Notes: generated by a model from the sequence alone, not told the origin. Shown: positions 1-10,345, counted from the first letter of the stretch. The stretch is DNA of 64,000 bases from Polytrichum commune (GCA_950295325.1 OX485809.1:1676001-1740000); one strand, 5' to 3'. Made by a program: numbers and translations.

Positions 1-290
1 CACCCATACCTATTTGAATGACATGTCATTAAATTTGGATTTGAAAATGGACATGTGTTTAGAAGTGATTGGACTATGTGCTCAGAATTCGTCAACCATT
101 CTAGGCTCAATAGCCAACATAAATGGAAAAAACAAAAACTTATATGATCATTTAATACAAACCAAATTCTTCATGTTGACAATTTAAATATATATTTGTA
201 TGAATTATGAAAAATGTCAAGAAAATGGCTATAGCTTGAATTTGGATTTGCTAATCATCTCGCACTATTCATGTGATTCGTGTTCTTGGA
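1..290 (+). repeat. Rep-S dispersed repeat, copy 1
   Basis: This stretch shares a long, diverged block with at least ten other places in the window. The block runs from 'acatgtgttt' through 'gattggacta', 'accattctaagctcaat', a 'ttaatgaacacgagaatctt'-like segment and 'atgaactccgaaaattatga' to 'tttggatttgctaatcatct'. No coding capacity is visible. The family is unclassified; it may be the tail of a larger transposon or a non-autonomous element. Confidence 0.6.
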
Positions 291-310
291 GACAGGGGTG
301 TTTAAGCTAA

Positions 311-809
311 GGGCCACTTCACACACAAGACTAAGAGCCCGTGACCATTGCACTTCACGCACTCTCATTGGTGAATAGGTAGAGCCCATCCAAGTTCACT
401 TCACACTACGCTTGAGGGTATCACGGAGTATGTGAATGCAAGATGGATGCAAAGTCTGCATGGATTCCTACATGGCATCAAATGGATCATGTTTCATGGT
501 CACTTGGACTATTCTCAAAAACCACCTCTTGGAGGTAGGCCTAACATAAAACCCAGAGATAATGACACTCCAAATGCTCACAACCGTTGATTTATTCTAT
601 TTTATCATGCATGAGGACCCATATGAATAGAAATTCATTGAAATAGCATTTGGTTGAGGGACCGGTCACATATGACTTCACACTACACTTGAGGATCTGT
701 GACCACACTACATGATTTGGGAGGGTGTGTTGGGACGGCCTTTGGGCACTTTCTTGTGGGCTCTTAAAATGTCATGGTCACGGCTCTTGGCTTGTGTGTG
801 AAGTGGCCC
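311..809. mobile_element. PIF/Harbinger-like MITE with TAA target duplication
   Basis: The left end reads GGGCCACTTCACACACAAG and the right end is its inverted complement, giving a terminal inverted repeat of about 40 bp with a few mismatches. The element is flanked on both sides by TAA (308-310 and 810-812), the 3-bp duplication typical of PIF/Harbinger (Tourist-like) insertions. Inside, a 'cttcacactacncttgag' segment occurs twice (about 390-415 and 680-700). It is 499 bp with no transposase, so it is non-autonomous. Confidence 0.8.
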
Positions 810-812
810 TAA

Positions 813-2390
813 GTAGGCCCACTTACCTTACATTCCTCAACATCTGAGCAGACTCACAAGGCAATCACAGCATTGGTGGTGTGTAAGTTAGGAGAATTCA
901 CTGCATAGTTTTTTGGGCCTAATTTGCAGCATGAGACCCGGCACCGTTACTTATTCTTGATTTGATTGACTAATTAATGAATCGTGAGTATCCCAGGTAT
1001 TGGTAAGAGTGAAGGAGGAATTGAACCCCAAAAAAAGATGCGGTCACGGCGTTGGTTTACCCCAGGAAGAGCATCTTTGCCGGCCGAGGCTTCTTGTAAG
1101 TTAGCCCCTGTGCCTCTCCGACAAACCCAATTGAATCTTGCACTAAAATCAATTAAAGAAAATGGGGGAAAAAAATTGCAACAACTTATAAAGTTTCCTC
1201 CCTTTTGTGAGCTAGGGTATTGTGATTTGTTCGCATGGGGAATTACATGGGGCCTACTTGCTAAACCTTAGGCATGTGGGCCTTACACCATCTCCACTCA
1301 TGGTGCCGTAAGCGAGTCACTACCATTGGCATTTTTCTTCTTTTATAGCAAGATTGGATGTTACGTTCCACCTTCAAAGTTCATATATTTAAGATTCTCA
1401 ATGCTCAACACTTTTTGTCATGTAGGCCCTCTCCCAAGAGTCACCCTCCAACACGCTATACTTGGTGAGCTCAGAGTGGGTCTGCATGATACAATCGGTG
1501 AACAGTAACATTTTTAGATGTGTATATAGAATATGGGTGGGACATATCATCTTAATTTGTGCTGAAAATTCTATAAGGTCAATGGTAGAGGTTTGGTTGT
1601 GGCTTCATGAGTTGAGGTGCTCAATGAGTGAGCCCATGGCAATGAGCAAACTTTATTGCTACCATTTGTTCTCTAGGTTATGTAAGGTATGATAGTATGC
1701 TTGTTCCTCCATTTATTATCAAAACCTTTCATTGTCCATAAGATATGTTCTAGAGGACTTCTCTTTGGTAGCGATATCTGGGTAAATATGAGAACATTTA
1801 ACTGGTGTAGGTCTCCAAAGAATAGCCATTTAAAATTTAATTCATGGACGATGAGCAATGTTGGTTATAAATGAGGGGACAAGCATGCCGTCACACCTTA
1901 TGAAGCCTCAAAAGCTGATGGTAACAAGAAAATGTGTTGCCTTCCAATGGCATGTTTTATGTGGTCACTTGTCTTAATTAGACACCTACCTATGCTCAAG
2001 TGGTATATGACAAGGCTTGACGCTTATAATCGAGAATGGACGCTAAACGACACATGCTACAATGAGATTGGATTGTGCGCACATAATATACACATCATTG
2101 TTTAGTGATGAGCACTATTGAGAGGGCCTATGCAATCTCTTAAAGAGGATGACGTTGTTCTTTTTGACCTCTTATATTTTTCGGTCTAAACACCGATTTT
2201 GAAACTTGAATTGACGATCTTCATGATTTGCAATTGCTAAATGAATGACAATTCCCAAGGTGATCCAATGGCCAAGATTGTTTGTGGAGTTGGAAGTGCC
2301 CATGAGAGGGCCACATACCTTAAGATAAACGGGCCTTAAACATACACTTGTAACTCTGCACCCACTTCTCCTCAGACACTAAATACATGT
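813..2390. other. Anonymous AT-rich DNA, no gene recognised
   Basis: Several short open frames occur here, the longest 95 codons at 984-1271, but none shows a known motif or coding-like composition. No tRNA, rRNA or clear repeat end was found. Confidence 0.5.
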
Positions 2391-2394
2391 TTAA

Positions 2395-2590
2395 GAAATA
2401 ATGGTTGGCAAATCCAAATCATCGAGGTTGTAGCCATCTTCCTTGTGATTTTTGGAGCTCATACGGAATCTTATCCATGATCTAAGTGAACAAATTCCTT
2501 CATCTAAATGATCATACAGGTCCTCCCAAATTACATCGACTATTGAACCTAGAGTACTTAGCTAACTTTGGCTGTGTAAGCCCATCTCTT
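2395..2590 (-). repeat. Rep-S dispersed repeat, inverted copy
   Basis: Read on the minus strand, this matches the core of the Rep-S family: the 'tttggatttgcc' block, the 'atgagctccaaaaatcac' block and the 'atgatcattt' block are in the expected order. It is diverged and has no clear ends. Confidence 0.5.
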
Positions 2591-2599
2591 TTAGTATTA

Positions 2600-3730
2600 G
2601 TCTTTTCAGTGCCGTAAGCACACACCATTTTATAGGAGTTCAATTAAGATAAACATTCAAAGTAGGCCAGGTGACCACGTCTTGCGTACGGAGGGTGTAC
2701 ATTAGGATCTTGGTAACAAGAAACTTGGGGTCCACAAAACCTGTGAATGGATCTTATCTTTTGGATTCAAGATTGAACCCAAACTTGAAGTTTGTTTTCT
2801 CAAATTGGGTGGAGTATTGTCTTGAACCATGACCGCCAAGATTTGACAGGAAAACGTCGCCACAATTAGTGTCACGTCATTTTCTCATACTTTGGACTCA
2901 AGAGCTTAGTGTAAACTACTTGGGTTCAAAACATTACTCTTATCTAATAGTAAGAATGCTCCGTTTTGGGGAATTCCTTCAGTCACGGCCCCTAATGTGA
3001 ACGCACCCTTAATGCCTCAAACACACACAAAAGGAGGCAGGGTGAGGCGTGGTCCAAATGGGGTCAAACTTGGCAACCCCGGTGATGACTCCGGTTCCTG
3101 CTTAGACTAATTCACGAAAGTCAGACACCCGCTGACTCAATCCTTTAATTTGCAGAAAGGAAAACCGTTTGCGAGACTCGAGCCTGGCCTAAGTTAGCTA
3201 GCTATAAGCTACTTGTCAAGCTTACATACTTCCACACCCTACGAGCCCTAGCCACAACACCATAACGGCCTCCCTACTACTCTATATTTGGCACATCCCA
3301 AAACAAAAAAACGTGGGGTTTTGTTGTGTTGTGTTGTGTGCACCATTGTGGCCATAATATTCCTCCTCATCACCAACGAGACTCAATAACAACTTGTTAA
3401 TGATCGCGAGAGGGAGAGAGAGAGTGAGTGTGTGTGTGTTTGCGCGCGCGCGGCGCTTCGAAACCCTTCGAACACGCCTACCTTACCTAAACTACCCCAC
3501 CCAATGATTCATCACTCCCGGAAACCCTCCTCGTGTGCCTAAATATAAAGAAAGAATCGTAAACGAAACTTTTTAAAACCTCCGACTCGTGTCGTAAGTT
3601 AGGGTTCGGGTTTTGAGGCGCGTTGTGATGCAATGTGATGTAGTGCAATGTGCGTGACCGGGTGACGAAGCACATGTTGGTGGTGTTAGCACCATCCACC
3701 CTTTGATGAAGTTCTATCCGGAGTTTGTAT
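2600..3730. other. Anonymous DNA with a compound microsatellite
   Basis: No gene is seen. A short run of 'gttgt' repeats lies at about 3320-3340. A compound dinucleotide tract, GA-rich then GT then GC, lies at about 3410-3455. A 101-codon minus-strand frame (3487-3792) crosses the start of the following repeat and looks like chance. Confidence 0.5.
3410..3455. repeat. Compound microsatellite (GA)n-(GT)n-(GC)n
   Basis: Consecutive GA, GT and GC dinucleotide runs are visible directly. The GC part is notable in an AT-rich background. Confidence 0.85.
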
Positions 3731-4176
3731 TCGAGGCCCACTTTTGGTTTTTCCCAATGATCAAATTCGAATGAGTTTGGTGGACCATGCATGCATGGAG
3801 CCAGCTAAAGGCCATGACCATGTAATTGTGAGGGCCCTTGACCCTCATCCAAAGGCTATACCAGATGTCTAAGGCCCTTGACTCTACCATGGTTTGCCGC
3901 TCGGAGGGTGGACTCTTCATACCACATATGAACTACCGTGAGTTTACAAAGGGGTGTTGTTTGAGGCATTAGCGTACATAATATACATAAGGGAGGGGTA
4001 TTATTTTTCTCTAATGTGTACATCCGAAAAGGTCGTTAAGAAATATGAAGTAAAGGTAGACATACAAAAGGGGGCCCTAAGGTTTGGAGAAAATACTTGA
4101 CAAAAGATGTGTTAGTTTCATCCAATTCATGTTTTCATCCATTGATGTCATATGGTAATAATCCTCAATGACTACC
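3731..4176 (+). repeat. Left copy of a 445-bp direct repeat (candidate target-site duplication)
   Basis: This 446-bp segment is repeated at 5401-5845. By eye the copies differ by eight substitutions and one single-base gap, about 98% identity. The two copies abut the two ends of the retrotransposon fragment at 4177-5400 exactly, with no unexplained bases. Flanking sequence to the left of this copy and to the right of the other copy is unique. That is the geometry of a target-site duplication. Confidence 0.9.
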
Positions 4177-4177
4177 T

Positions 4178-5227
4178 GGAAATGAAATGGCGGATACACT
4201 AGCAAATGCAGGAACACAACAAAACAAACCCGACATCACACCAAGAATCCACATAGCCCGCACTACCCCATATTGGCTAGCAAGTTGCCCAACCGGCACA
4301 CACGACGGAGCAATCCGCAACCTCCGCACATTCATAACAAAAGCACATGAAAGTCAAGAATCCGCATCAGCCAACCAAAAATACCTATACGTCAACAAAT
4401 GGCTATCAAACGAACAAATAAACCAAAAATTGTCAAGTCACTTCTGGAAAAGCAAGCAGGTCCCCGACACACAAATTACCCAAACCCTCAAATTTAGATA
4501 TGCACAATACATGGGCAACCATAGAAAGCATATATTTTGGCCCCTCCAATACCCAAATCCCAACTGCACACTATGCCAAAGAAATGACAGAGACACATGG
4601 CCCCACCTACTATCAACATGCGAACACCCTTATTTAAAAGGGCTTAGAATCTCAAGACATAACAAAGCTGTCCATCTGATCACACAAACACTACAAGCCA
4701 ACAAAAATACCCAATTCTTTACACTGGCCAATGCTCGTAACCTCAACAACCAACCGCCAGACAACACAGTACCCGGTTGGCTCCTAGCATGCACATGCCC
4801 GCAAACGCCATGCCACTGCCAAGCCAAACTAAGACCTGACATAACGTGCATTATAGGAGCCCACAACCAATCACCAACACCGATGCTACCCTCCCCTAAA
4901 CATACAATCCAATTCATCGAATTTACATACTGCCATGACAGATTTCTTGAAGAAGCACTCACCCATAAACACACCAAATATGACCCACTCATCAACACCA
5001 TACAAAGTAACGGATGGAAAGTCAACCCCCTAATCACCATCACAGCCGGAGTAAGAGGTGCTATCCACGAACATTCCATGGAAAAGCTAACCAACCTAAA
5101 AATCCCAAAACACAACATTAAAACCCTCATGAAGAAAATACATGAAAATGCCATCAAATATCTCACATACCTCGTCCTAAACAAAAGAAAACTCGATAAC
5201 AAACAAACCCCTGTCCCCCCACCCTAA
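4178..5227 (+). pseudogene. LINE polyprotein C-terminus: RNase H end, CCHC zinc finger, restriction-like endonuclease-like domain
   Basis: This is an open frame of 349 codons (346 from the first Met at 4187) with no internal stop, cut off at its N-terminus by the truncation. The first residues match the last catalytic block of RNase H (GNEMADTLA). A C-x2-C-x9-H-x4-C finger sits at Met-numbered residues 127-145 and is followed by the arginine- and histidine-rich GLRISRHNKAV stretch. A second Cys/His-rich knot precedes Arg-Pro-Asp at residues 216-218. Glu245 lies in an IEFTY strand, and a K-x-x-K-Y motif follows. The series RPD...E...KxxKY resembles the PD-(D/E)XK restriction-like endonuclease of R2, CRE and Dualen-type elements. 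The RNase H and zinc-finger calls are fairly firm; the endonuclease is by motif only. There is no promoter and no RT domain, so it is not a functional gene. Confidence 0.75.
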
Positions 5228-5293
5228 CTAAACTTAACTAATATAATATGATATAATGTGATAACAAGAGCCCACCTCCCAAAGAGGCATAAC

Positions 5294-5334
5294 GCCCTAT
5301 ATTGCATCACGGGATACCGTGATCAATACAGGGC
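5294..5334 (+). other. Stem-loop in the LINE 3' UTR
   Basis: The arms GCCCT, TATTG and ATCACGG pair with CCGTGAT, CAATA and AGGGC around a GATA loop, with single-base bulges between the helices. Such 3' structures are often what a LINE reverse transcriptase recognises on its template; that role here is inferred. Confidence 0.7.
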
Positions 5335-5353
5335 TAACGGGCTCGCATTCATC

Positions 5354-5370
5354 CCGGTATGCAATACCGG
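5354..5370 (+). other. Second stem-loop next to the LINE tail
   Basis: A perfect 7-bp stem (CCGGTAT / ATACCGG) with a 3-base loop lies just before the pyrimidine-rich tail at about 5375-5400. It is a further candidate for 3'-end recognition. Confidence 0.7.
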
Positions 5371-5400
5371 CGTTATTTTTTCTTTTTCTTTTTCTTTTCT

Positions 5401-5845
5401 TCGAGGCCCACTTTTGGTTTTTCCCAATGATCAAATTCGAATGAGTTTGGTGGACCATGCATGCATGGAGCCAGCTAAAGGCCATGACCATGTAATTGTG
5501 AGGGCCCTTGACCCTCATCCAAAGGCTATACAAGATGTCTAAGGCCCTTGACTCTACCATGGTTTGCCACTCGGCGGGTGGACTCTTCATACCACATATG
5601 AACTACCGTGAGTTTACAAAGGGGTGTTGTTTGAGGCATTAGCATACATAATATACATAAGGGAGGGGTATTATTTTCTCTAATGTGTACATCCGAAAAG
5701 GTCGTTAAGAAATATGAAATAAAGGTAGACATTCAAAAGGGGGCCCTAAGGTTTAGAGAAAATACTTGACAAAAGATGTGTTAGTTTCATCCAATTCATG
5801 TTTTCATCCATTGATGTCATATGGTAATAGTCCTCAATGACTACC
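5401..5845 (+). repeat. Right copy of the 445-bp direct repeat
   Basis: This is the partner of 3731-4176. It starts exactly after the LINE tail and ends in ACTACC, the same six bases that precede the LINE 5' junction. It is one base shorter than the left copy because of one T in a T-run. Confidence 0.9.
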
Positions 5846-7139
5846 CTATCCTTTCTTATTTGAGTTTGCATTCTGGGTACTAGGTGTTTACAAATTGGAG
5901 GCTCCATGAGTGCTCATGGGCTCCCTCGAGTTTTGTTCTCCATATTGTGGCTAAGTTATTATGTTTTTGTCTTTGTTTGTTTGATGCAATCGTTGAGTTG
6001 CATGCTATGGATGAAAATATGTTCAATGATTTTCTCATTGGAAAGTGATAGTGGATTTCATATGTAATAAAGACATATTTAATTCACAATATATCTTGTA
6101 TATATAGTGGAGGCATTTATCACATTAAACTAGAGGAAGCTTAGTATATATACATGATTCCATTTTCTATCATGCAATTAGTACGTATACATTTGTTTTT
6201 TCTCTATGAACTTCTTGTATATGAGGGGATTAAATTTCTTTAGTGATCCACACATGGTAGCTATTGAATCAATTATCTGAACTCTCTTATGTGTGTAAAC
6301 TTTGCTCAAGGCCATTGTCTGCGTGGAGTAGTTGAGGGTGAAGTTTGGTACTCTAGACAAGGTAAGAGAACTAGGAACAATCTGAATCCAGAGGAGAAAA
6401 CAATATATAAGCAAACATATTCAAGTCGGGATTGAAACAACCATGAACAAACGATGAAAAGTGGAGTCAATACTCCTCAATCGACACTCACTATGAACAT
6501 GGGAAAGACTACCGTTTGAAAAAAAAGGTTAAGGAAGGTGAAAGCCATAGCTGTTGCAAGACCATTGTCCTTTGGAGTCTAAAAGACGTTAACCGGGATG
6601 CATGGTGATGCCATGGTTAGTGGCAACATGTGAACCGAAGAGCTAATTGTCTGAGCAAAGGGACTAAAGAAGGTGTACTATCAACCAATGGTTGATTAAG
6701 GCAAGTTCCAAATAAGGACTGACCATAGTCCTTTGTATTTTTTAATAAATTACAAGAACCGAGTATTAATTCAATTTTTCACGAACCAATGAACTTAAGT
6801 TATTAAAGAATAAATAAATAAAATAGAAGTCAGGTCAGGGTTTGGTTTGGTTTATACATCGACACGAATGGGAGCATGTTCCTTGATACGGTGTTTATGT
6901 ATGACCAAGTGATACCGAAAGGGTATTTCCTCCCTCTTGGAGGGTGGCCTCCTTTAGTTTTCAAGAAGAAACGCGATGCCTAACATGTAGGGAGGGGTCT
7001 TAGGGGGGTTGTTTGTTGTCTAGTTTCCTTTTGTTTAGTATAAGGATGTGTAAACTCAATTTTTTGGCCATCGCCTAGCTTTAGAGCTTAATTCTCTAAG
7101 TTAGTAAGAAGTAGTGGCAATAGGTAGTTAGGAACTCAC
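5846..7139. other. Anonymous DNA with one dispersed repeat
   Basis: Apart from Rep-R at about 5995-6240, no feature is recognised. Short open frames are present but unsupported. Confidence 0.45.
5995..6240 (+). repeat. Rep-R dispersed repeat, copy 1
   Basis: Diverged similarity to 17885-18150 and 61665-61945. Shared blocks are 'gttgcatgctatggat', 'tcattggaaa', 'tatgtaataaagacat', 'gtggaggcatttat' with 'acattaa', and a final 'tatatgaggggatt'-like block. All three copies are in the same orientation. It is non-coding and the family is unknown. Confidence 0.55.
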
Positions 7140-7530
7140 TAACAATGAGAACAGGGGGCTATAGTTGTTTGGAGGCTGTTGCAACCACCTTCTCCTCCCC
7201 CGTTGATAAGGAGGAGGTCAGCTTTTGCCAGGGCAAGCTATTTACCATTGTAGAATCCGACGTAGTCTCAACATAGGAGCAATAGGCTTGTAGAAAAGTT
7301 CAAGCACTCAGTGATTGAGGCTGAACTCTTAGCGATAGGCAATGCCAAGCAATAGGCTAGCGGAAGTAGAATCATGAAAAAGAGCCGAGTGATTCGGACT
7401 CTGAGTTAACTTGGAAGCTTTGACAGTAAGAAATAAACAGGTTGTTAAGTGCAATTGTCTTTGGAGTAGAAGTTTGATTTCTATTGATTGATAATTATGA
7501 ATAAAAGAATCGTCTTGTGTGATTTCTGGT
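7140..7530 (+). repeat. Outer direct repeat X, left copy
   Basis: Similar to 17100-17480 in the same orientation. Shared blocks include 'aaccaccttctcct', 'ataaggagaaggt', 'gtagaatcngacntag', 'agcataggagcaata' and the exact 'gagccgagtgattcggactc'. The pair brackets the gypsy element. It may be the LTR pair of an older host retroelement, or two copies of one solo repeat. Confidence 0.6.
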
Positions 7531-7588
7531 AATCACCTTGAGCGTTGGAATAGACGTATCCACCGCCAGGAGGGCGAGGAACTTTGAA

Positions 7589-7823
7589 CAACCTAAACAA
7601 CTATATAACTAACTTAAGACAACTCACTATCTTTTAGGCAACTCTCTATAAATAATTATCAACCATCTAACTTTTAGCAACTAACTTTAGATAACTCACT
7701 ATCTTTAGACAACTAGGTGATCACTCTTAACTTTTCTTCTTACTATCATTTCTATGAAATCAAACAAAATAACAATATCATTTTTATTTTTATTTTATAT
7801 CTTGTAAATTTTGCTTTACGACA
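7589..7823 (-). repeat. LTR-like repeat, left (3' LTR of a minus-strand gypsy element)
   Basis: Matches 15924-16155 with several substitutions and small gaps. Shared blocks include 'gacaactcactatctt', 'aggcaactctctataaata', 'ttttagcaactaacttta', 'gtgatcactcttaactttt' and 'atatcttgtaaa'. On the minus strand the repeat begins with TGTCG, as expected for an LTR, right after a polypurine tract. The outer end is not sharply defined. Confidence 0.7.
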
Positions 7824-7841
7824 TTCACCCCCTCCAAACCT
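7824..7841 (-). other. Polypurine tract of the gypsy element
   Basis: On the minus strand the sequence just before the LTR start is purine-rich (GGAGGGGGTGAA) and is followed directly by TGTCG. This is the normal primer site for plus-strand DNA synthesis and fixes the element's orientation. Confidence 0.65.
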
Positions 7842-7865
7842 ATACATCTTCCAGTATATGCCAAA

Positions 7866-9455
7866 CTAAATATCTTCATCTTGTTCACATGCCTCCTGAT
7901 TTTCTTGTTCATCAAAATCAAAGTCCTCAACACCTGCAAGATCATTTGAAGTAAACCTGCTATCCCGGGTACGCAACTCCCGTATTATATGGTCCTGATT
8001 ATAATCACTTATAATGCGTTTTAGTCCAATATTGAGTGATACAATTTGTTTTAATGTAGGAAACCCTTGTAGACCTTCTAACAAGGAATCCAAAAATGTA
8101 ATTATATATAGGAAATGAATATATTTTGAAGCATATAATTGCATTAAAAACCTAATTATATGATTTTTTTTAATACAAGTACCATAGGTCAAACTACCCA
8201 ACTTTTTGGACTTTTTAATAAAATTTTAACATTGTGAATGAATTATAATTTTAATGGGGGGCTTAATAAATATACAACCCAACTTTTTTTTCATCTCATT
8301 TATTTAATTTGGTCTTCACCCAACTTTCTGATCATTTTAATTTGATATAATTTTTACAAAAGCCGTCCTCTAAGCCGTTTTAAGTACGATGCCCCCTGCG
8401 TATAATATGGGAGTTGCGTACCCGGGCCTGCTATCTCTTCTCCTAAATGTTTTTATCCGCTTCCCAGCCACAAGTATCTTTAACCTTGTGCCATCCAACT
8501 CACGAAGAGAATAGGTGTCATTGTCATGTACTGCAATTACCACATATGGACCAAACCATCTTCGAGCAAATTTTGTAAAGTGCTATGTTGATGTTCCAAA
8601 CTGCTATTGAATACCAACACCCAATCTCCAACATTAATTGGTTCGGATTTTAAATGGTGAATTTGTCAAACCTCTCTTTGTTATATAGTTTGGTAGCCTT
8701 TAATTTCTCTAATGCAATCTCTTGATCTTCAAGCAATCTTTCAAGTTGTTGAATTCGGAGCTCCAATAACCTCTCTCTTGTAATGTCATCCTCTCAATTC
8801 AACACTGACCACGTGAGAATATAATCCTCTACATGCATAATTGGTTTCTGACCCAACATCAACACAATAGGCATATATCCAATAATAGTGCTATAAGTGG
8901 TTCTATCTACCTATAAAGAAAATGGTAGAAGTCTTGGCTAGTGTTTTGGCTTACCTCTACAAGCCTTGACAATAGCATTTACAATGGGAGGATGTCCTCT
9001 CTCACTCTTGTCATTTGCCTCAGGATTGTAAGCAGTTGTCAGCTTCAACTTCACACCATATCTTTCAAAAAAATCTCTAGCCTCGGTTGCATCTAATTAT
9101 CCTCAATCAACCTTCATCCTACCAATGTTACTATATCTGCTAAAGGTATCCTCCAAGATAAATCTACACACATTTATTGTGGTTTTAGTCCTCAAAGCTC
9201 TACCTTCAACATAGTTTGAGAGTTCCTCTATTGCCAAAACAAGATATTTCATGCCCCATAATTCTAAAGGCATAGCTACTAAATCAATCACCAACTGGAA
9301 GTACATACTAAGTGGATAAGTAGGATGCAACTCGTCCTTGTATCCGACTTTAGACAACAACTGACATTCATTGCAAGAAGCCATAAATTCCTCTACATCT
9401 TTATAGAGATCCTTCCACCAATATCATTATTTGATCTTATGATATGTCACCCAAA
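7866..9455 (-). pseudogene. Gypsy integrase and pol C-terminus, broken by frameshifts and by a MITE
   Basis: The N-terminal zinc-binding part is visible as YWWKDLYKDVEEF followed by C-x2-C (CNEC, near 9370). The core follows with VIDLVAMP (first catalytic Asp), LVLA..LSN, VEGRAL and a second Asp in KVD near 9105. A stop or frameshift follows. The reading then resumes with FFERYGVKLKLTTAYNPEA and SERGH, whose Glu fits the third catalytic residue. A chromodomain is not evident. The last 33 or so codons (7866-7963) are separated from the rest by the inserted MITE at 7964-8426 and end in an acidic tail. As it stands it cannot make a working enzyme. Confidence 0.78.
7964..8426. mobile_element. hAT-like MITE with CCCGGGTACGC ends and 8-bp target duplication
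   Basis: The ends are inverted copies of CCCGGGTACGCAACTCCC plus RTATTATA, about 26 bp with one mismatch. The insertion is flanked by CCTGCTAT on both sides (7956-7963 and 8427-8434), an 8-bp duplication as made by hAT-type transposases. It sits inside the end of the gypsy integrase reading frame, so it is younger than that element. It is 463 bp with no transposase. Confidence 0.85.
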
Positions 9456-9579
9456 CTCCTATGTGCCCTGCTTAAAGTGTATCATGAAACTCCTTGAAAA
9501 TTTGATTTTTGGTCTTTACATCATCTACCACTTTCAATGGCATTCCATCTTTTCTTTTTGGCTTTTTTCACAATAAACT

Positions 9580-9720
9580 ATCTCTTAGCAAATAGTCGTA
9601 ACACTGATGTCTAATGTCTTTAAAAGTCTTGTCGACCAATTTTCTTATCTCCTCAAGATATTTAAATAGATGCCAATGTCTCTTTATTTGCCTATATAAA
9701 GATCTTCTCTGAAAGATTGA
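9580..9720 (-). pseudogene. Remnant of the linker between RT and integrase
   Basis: Minus-strand translation gives YLEEIRKLVDKTFKDIRHQ and then YLLRDSLL, which resembles the stretch just before the integrase zinc finger in gypsy polyproteins. A full RNase H does not fit between this and the RT remnant. Confidence 0.45.
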
Positions 9721-9816
9721 TCTTTATCACTTGAATTAGTAGCATGCACATAATCATATTTTTCATCATCATCATTTTCACCAATCTCTACCGTCTCCAT
9801 CTTTTCACAATTAAAT

Positions 9817-10345
9817 CTAGTTCTTGATAGCATATCTGACACAAAATCCATTCACATCTAATATGGAGTCTCTAACCTTATTTTTGTAGCCTTTGATAAG
9901 TATGTCATCCGCAAATGGAATGGTCTTCTCATGCACAAATTCCATTATGATTTGGTTCATGACACTTTGCATATGAGCTATTGAGTTAGTGGCACCTTGA
10001 GACAATGTACACATTTTTATAAGTCCCAATGGAATTTTCATCATTGTTAGATCCTTACTCTTTGATGTCCCCTGAAACTGACCATAACCAAAATAAAGAT
10101 CTCTAATAGAATAGATTGCATGTCATGCAAACACCTCAACAATATCATCTACAATCGGTCCCAATCTTTTGTTTCTAATTGTCACCTTGTTAGCCGGCTG
10201 TATATCTTGGATAAACCTCAAAGCTCCACAATTTTTTTGACACTATGAACCAATGATTCGAATATGGAGCCATAAATGGTTCCAATATTTCCATCTATAA
10301 CTTCTCCTTCAACAAATTCACCAACTTAGGTAGCAAGACTCTTGG
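9817..10345 (-). pseudogene. Gypsy reverse transcriptase remnant
   Basis: Minus-strand frames read EPFMAPYSNHWFIVSKK, then IQPANKVTIRNKRLGPIVDD, and then PLGLIKMCTLSQGATNS, AHMQSVMNQI and PFADDILIKG. The FADD box corresponds to the catalytic YxDD motif of RT, and SQGATNS to the preceding PQG motif. A stop and frame changes interrupt the domain, and the thumb and connection regions are missing. The family is clear; function is lost. Confidence 0.75.

Larger units (their letters stand above)
4177..5400 (+). mobile_element. 5'-truncated non-LTR (LINE) retrotransposon insertion
   Basis: The element begins abruptly inside the RNase H domain, in frame with Gly-Asn-Glu-Met-Ala-Asp. It contains the C-terminal part of the polyprotein to a stop at 5225-5227, a 3' UTR with two strong hairpins, and a pyrimidine-rich TTTTC-type tail ending at 5400. 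Start inside the coding region, an intact 3' end and flanking direct repeats are the signature of target-primed reverse transcription that stopped early. The sense strand is rich in A and C, unlike its surroundings. Its open frame is intact, so the insertion is fairly young, consistent with the 98% identity of the flanking repeats. Confidence 0.88.

Noticed and set aside
990-1040. tRNA-like 'ggttcaattcc' on the minus strand
   Set aside because: Resembles a T-arm / B box, but no cloverleaf, anticodon arm or acceptor pairing can be drawn.
3487-3920. Minus-strand frames of 101 and 68 codons, the latter repeated at 5297-5590
   Set aside because: They recur only because the DNA is duplicated around the LINE; they overlap each other and have no motif.
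4630-5202. 190-codon minus-strand frame
   Set aside because: It is the antisense shadow of the LINE reading frame; the plus strand has the recognisable motifs.
3731-5845. Simple segmental duplication as the explanation of the 445-bp repeats
   Set aside because: The LINE ends coincide exactly with both repeat boundaries, which a random tandem duplication would not produce; not fully excluded, see the finding.
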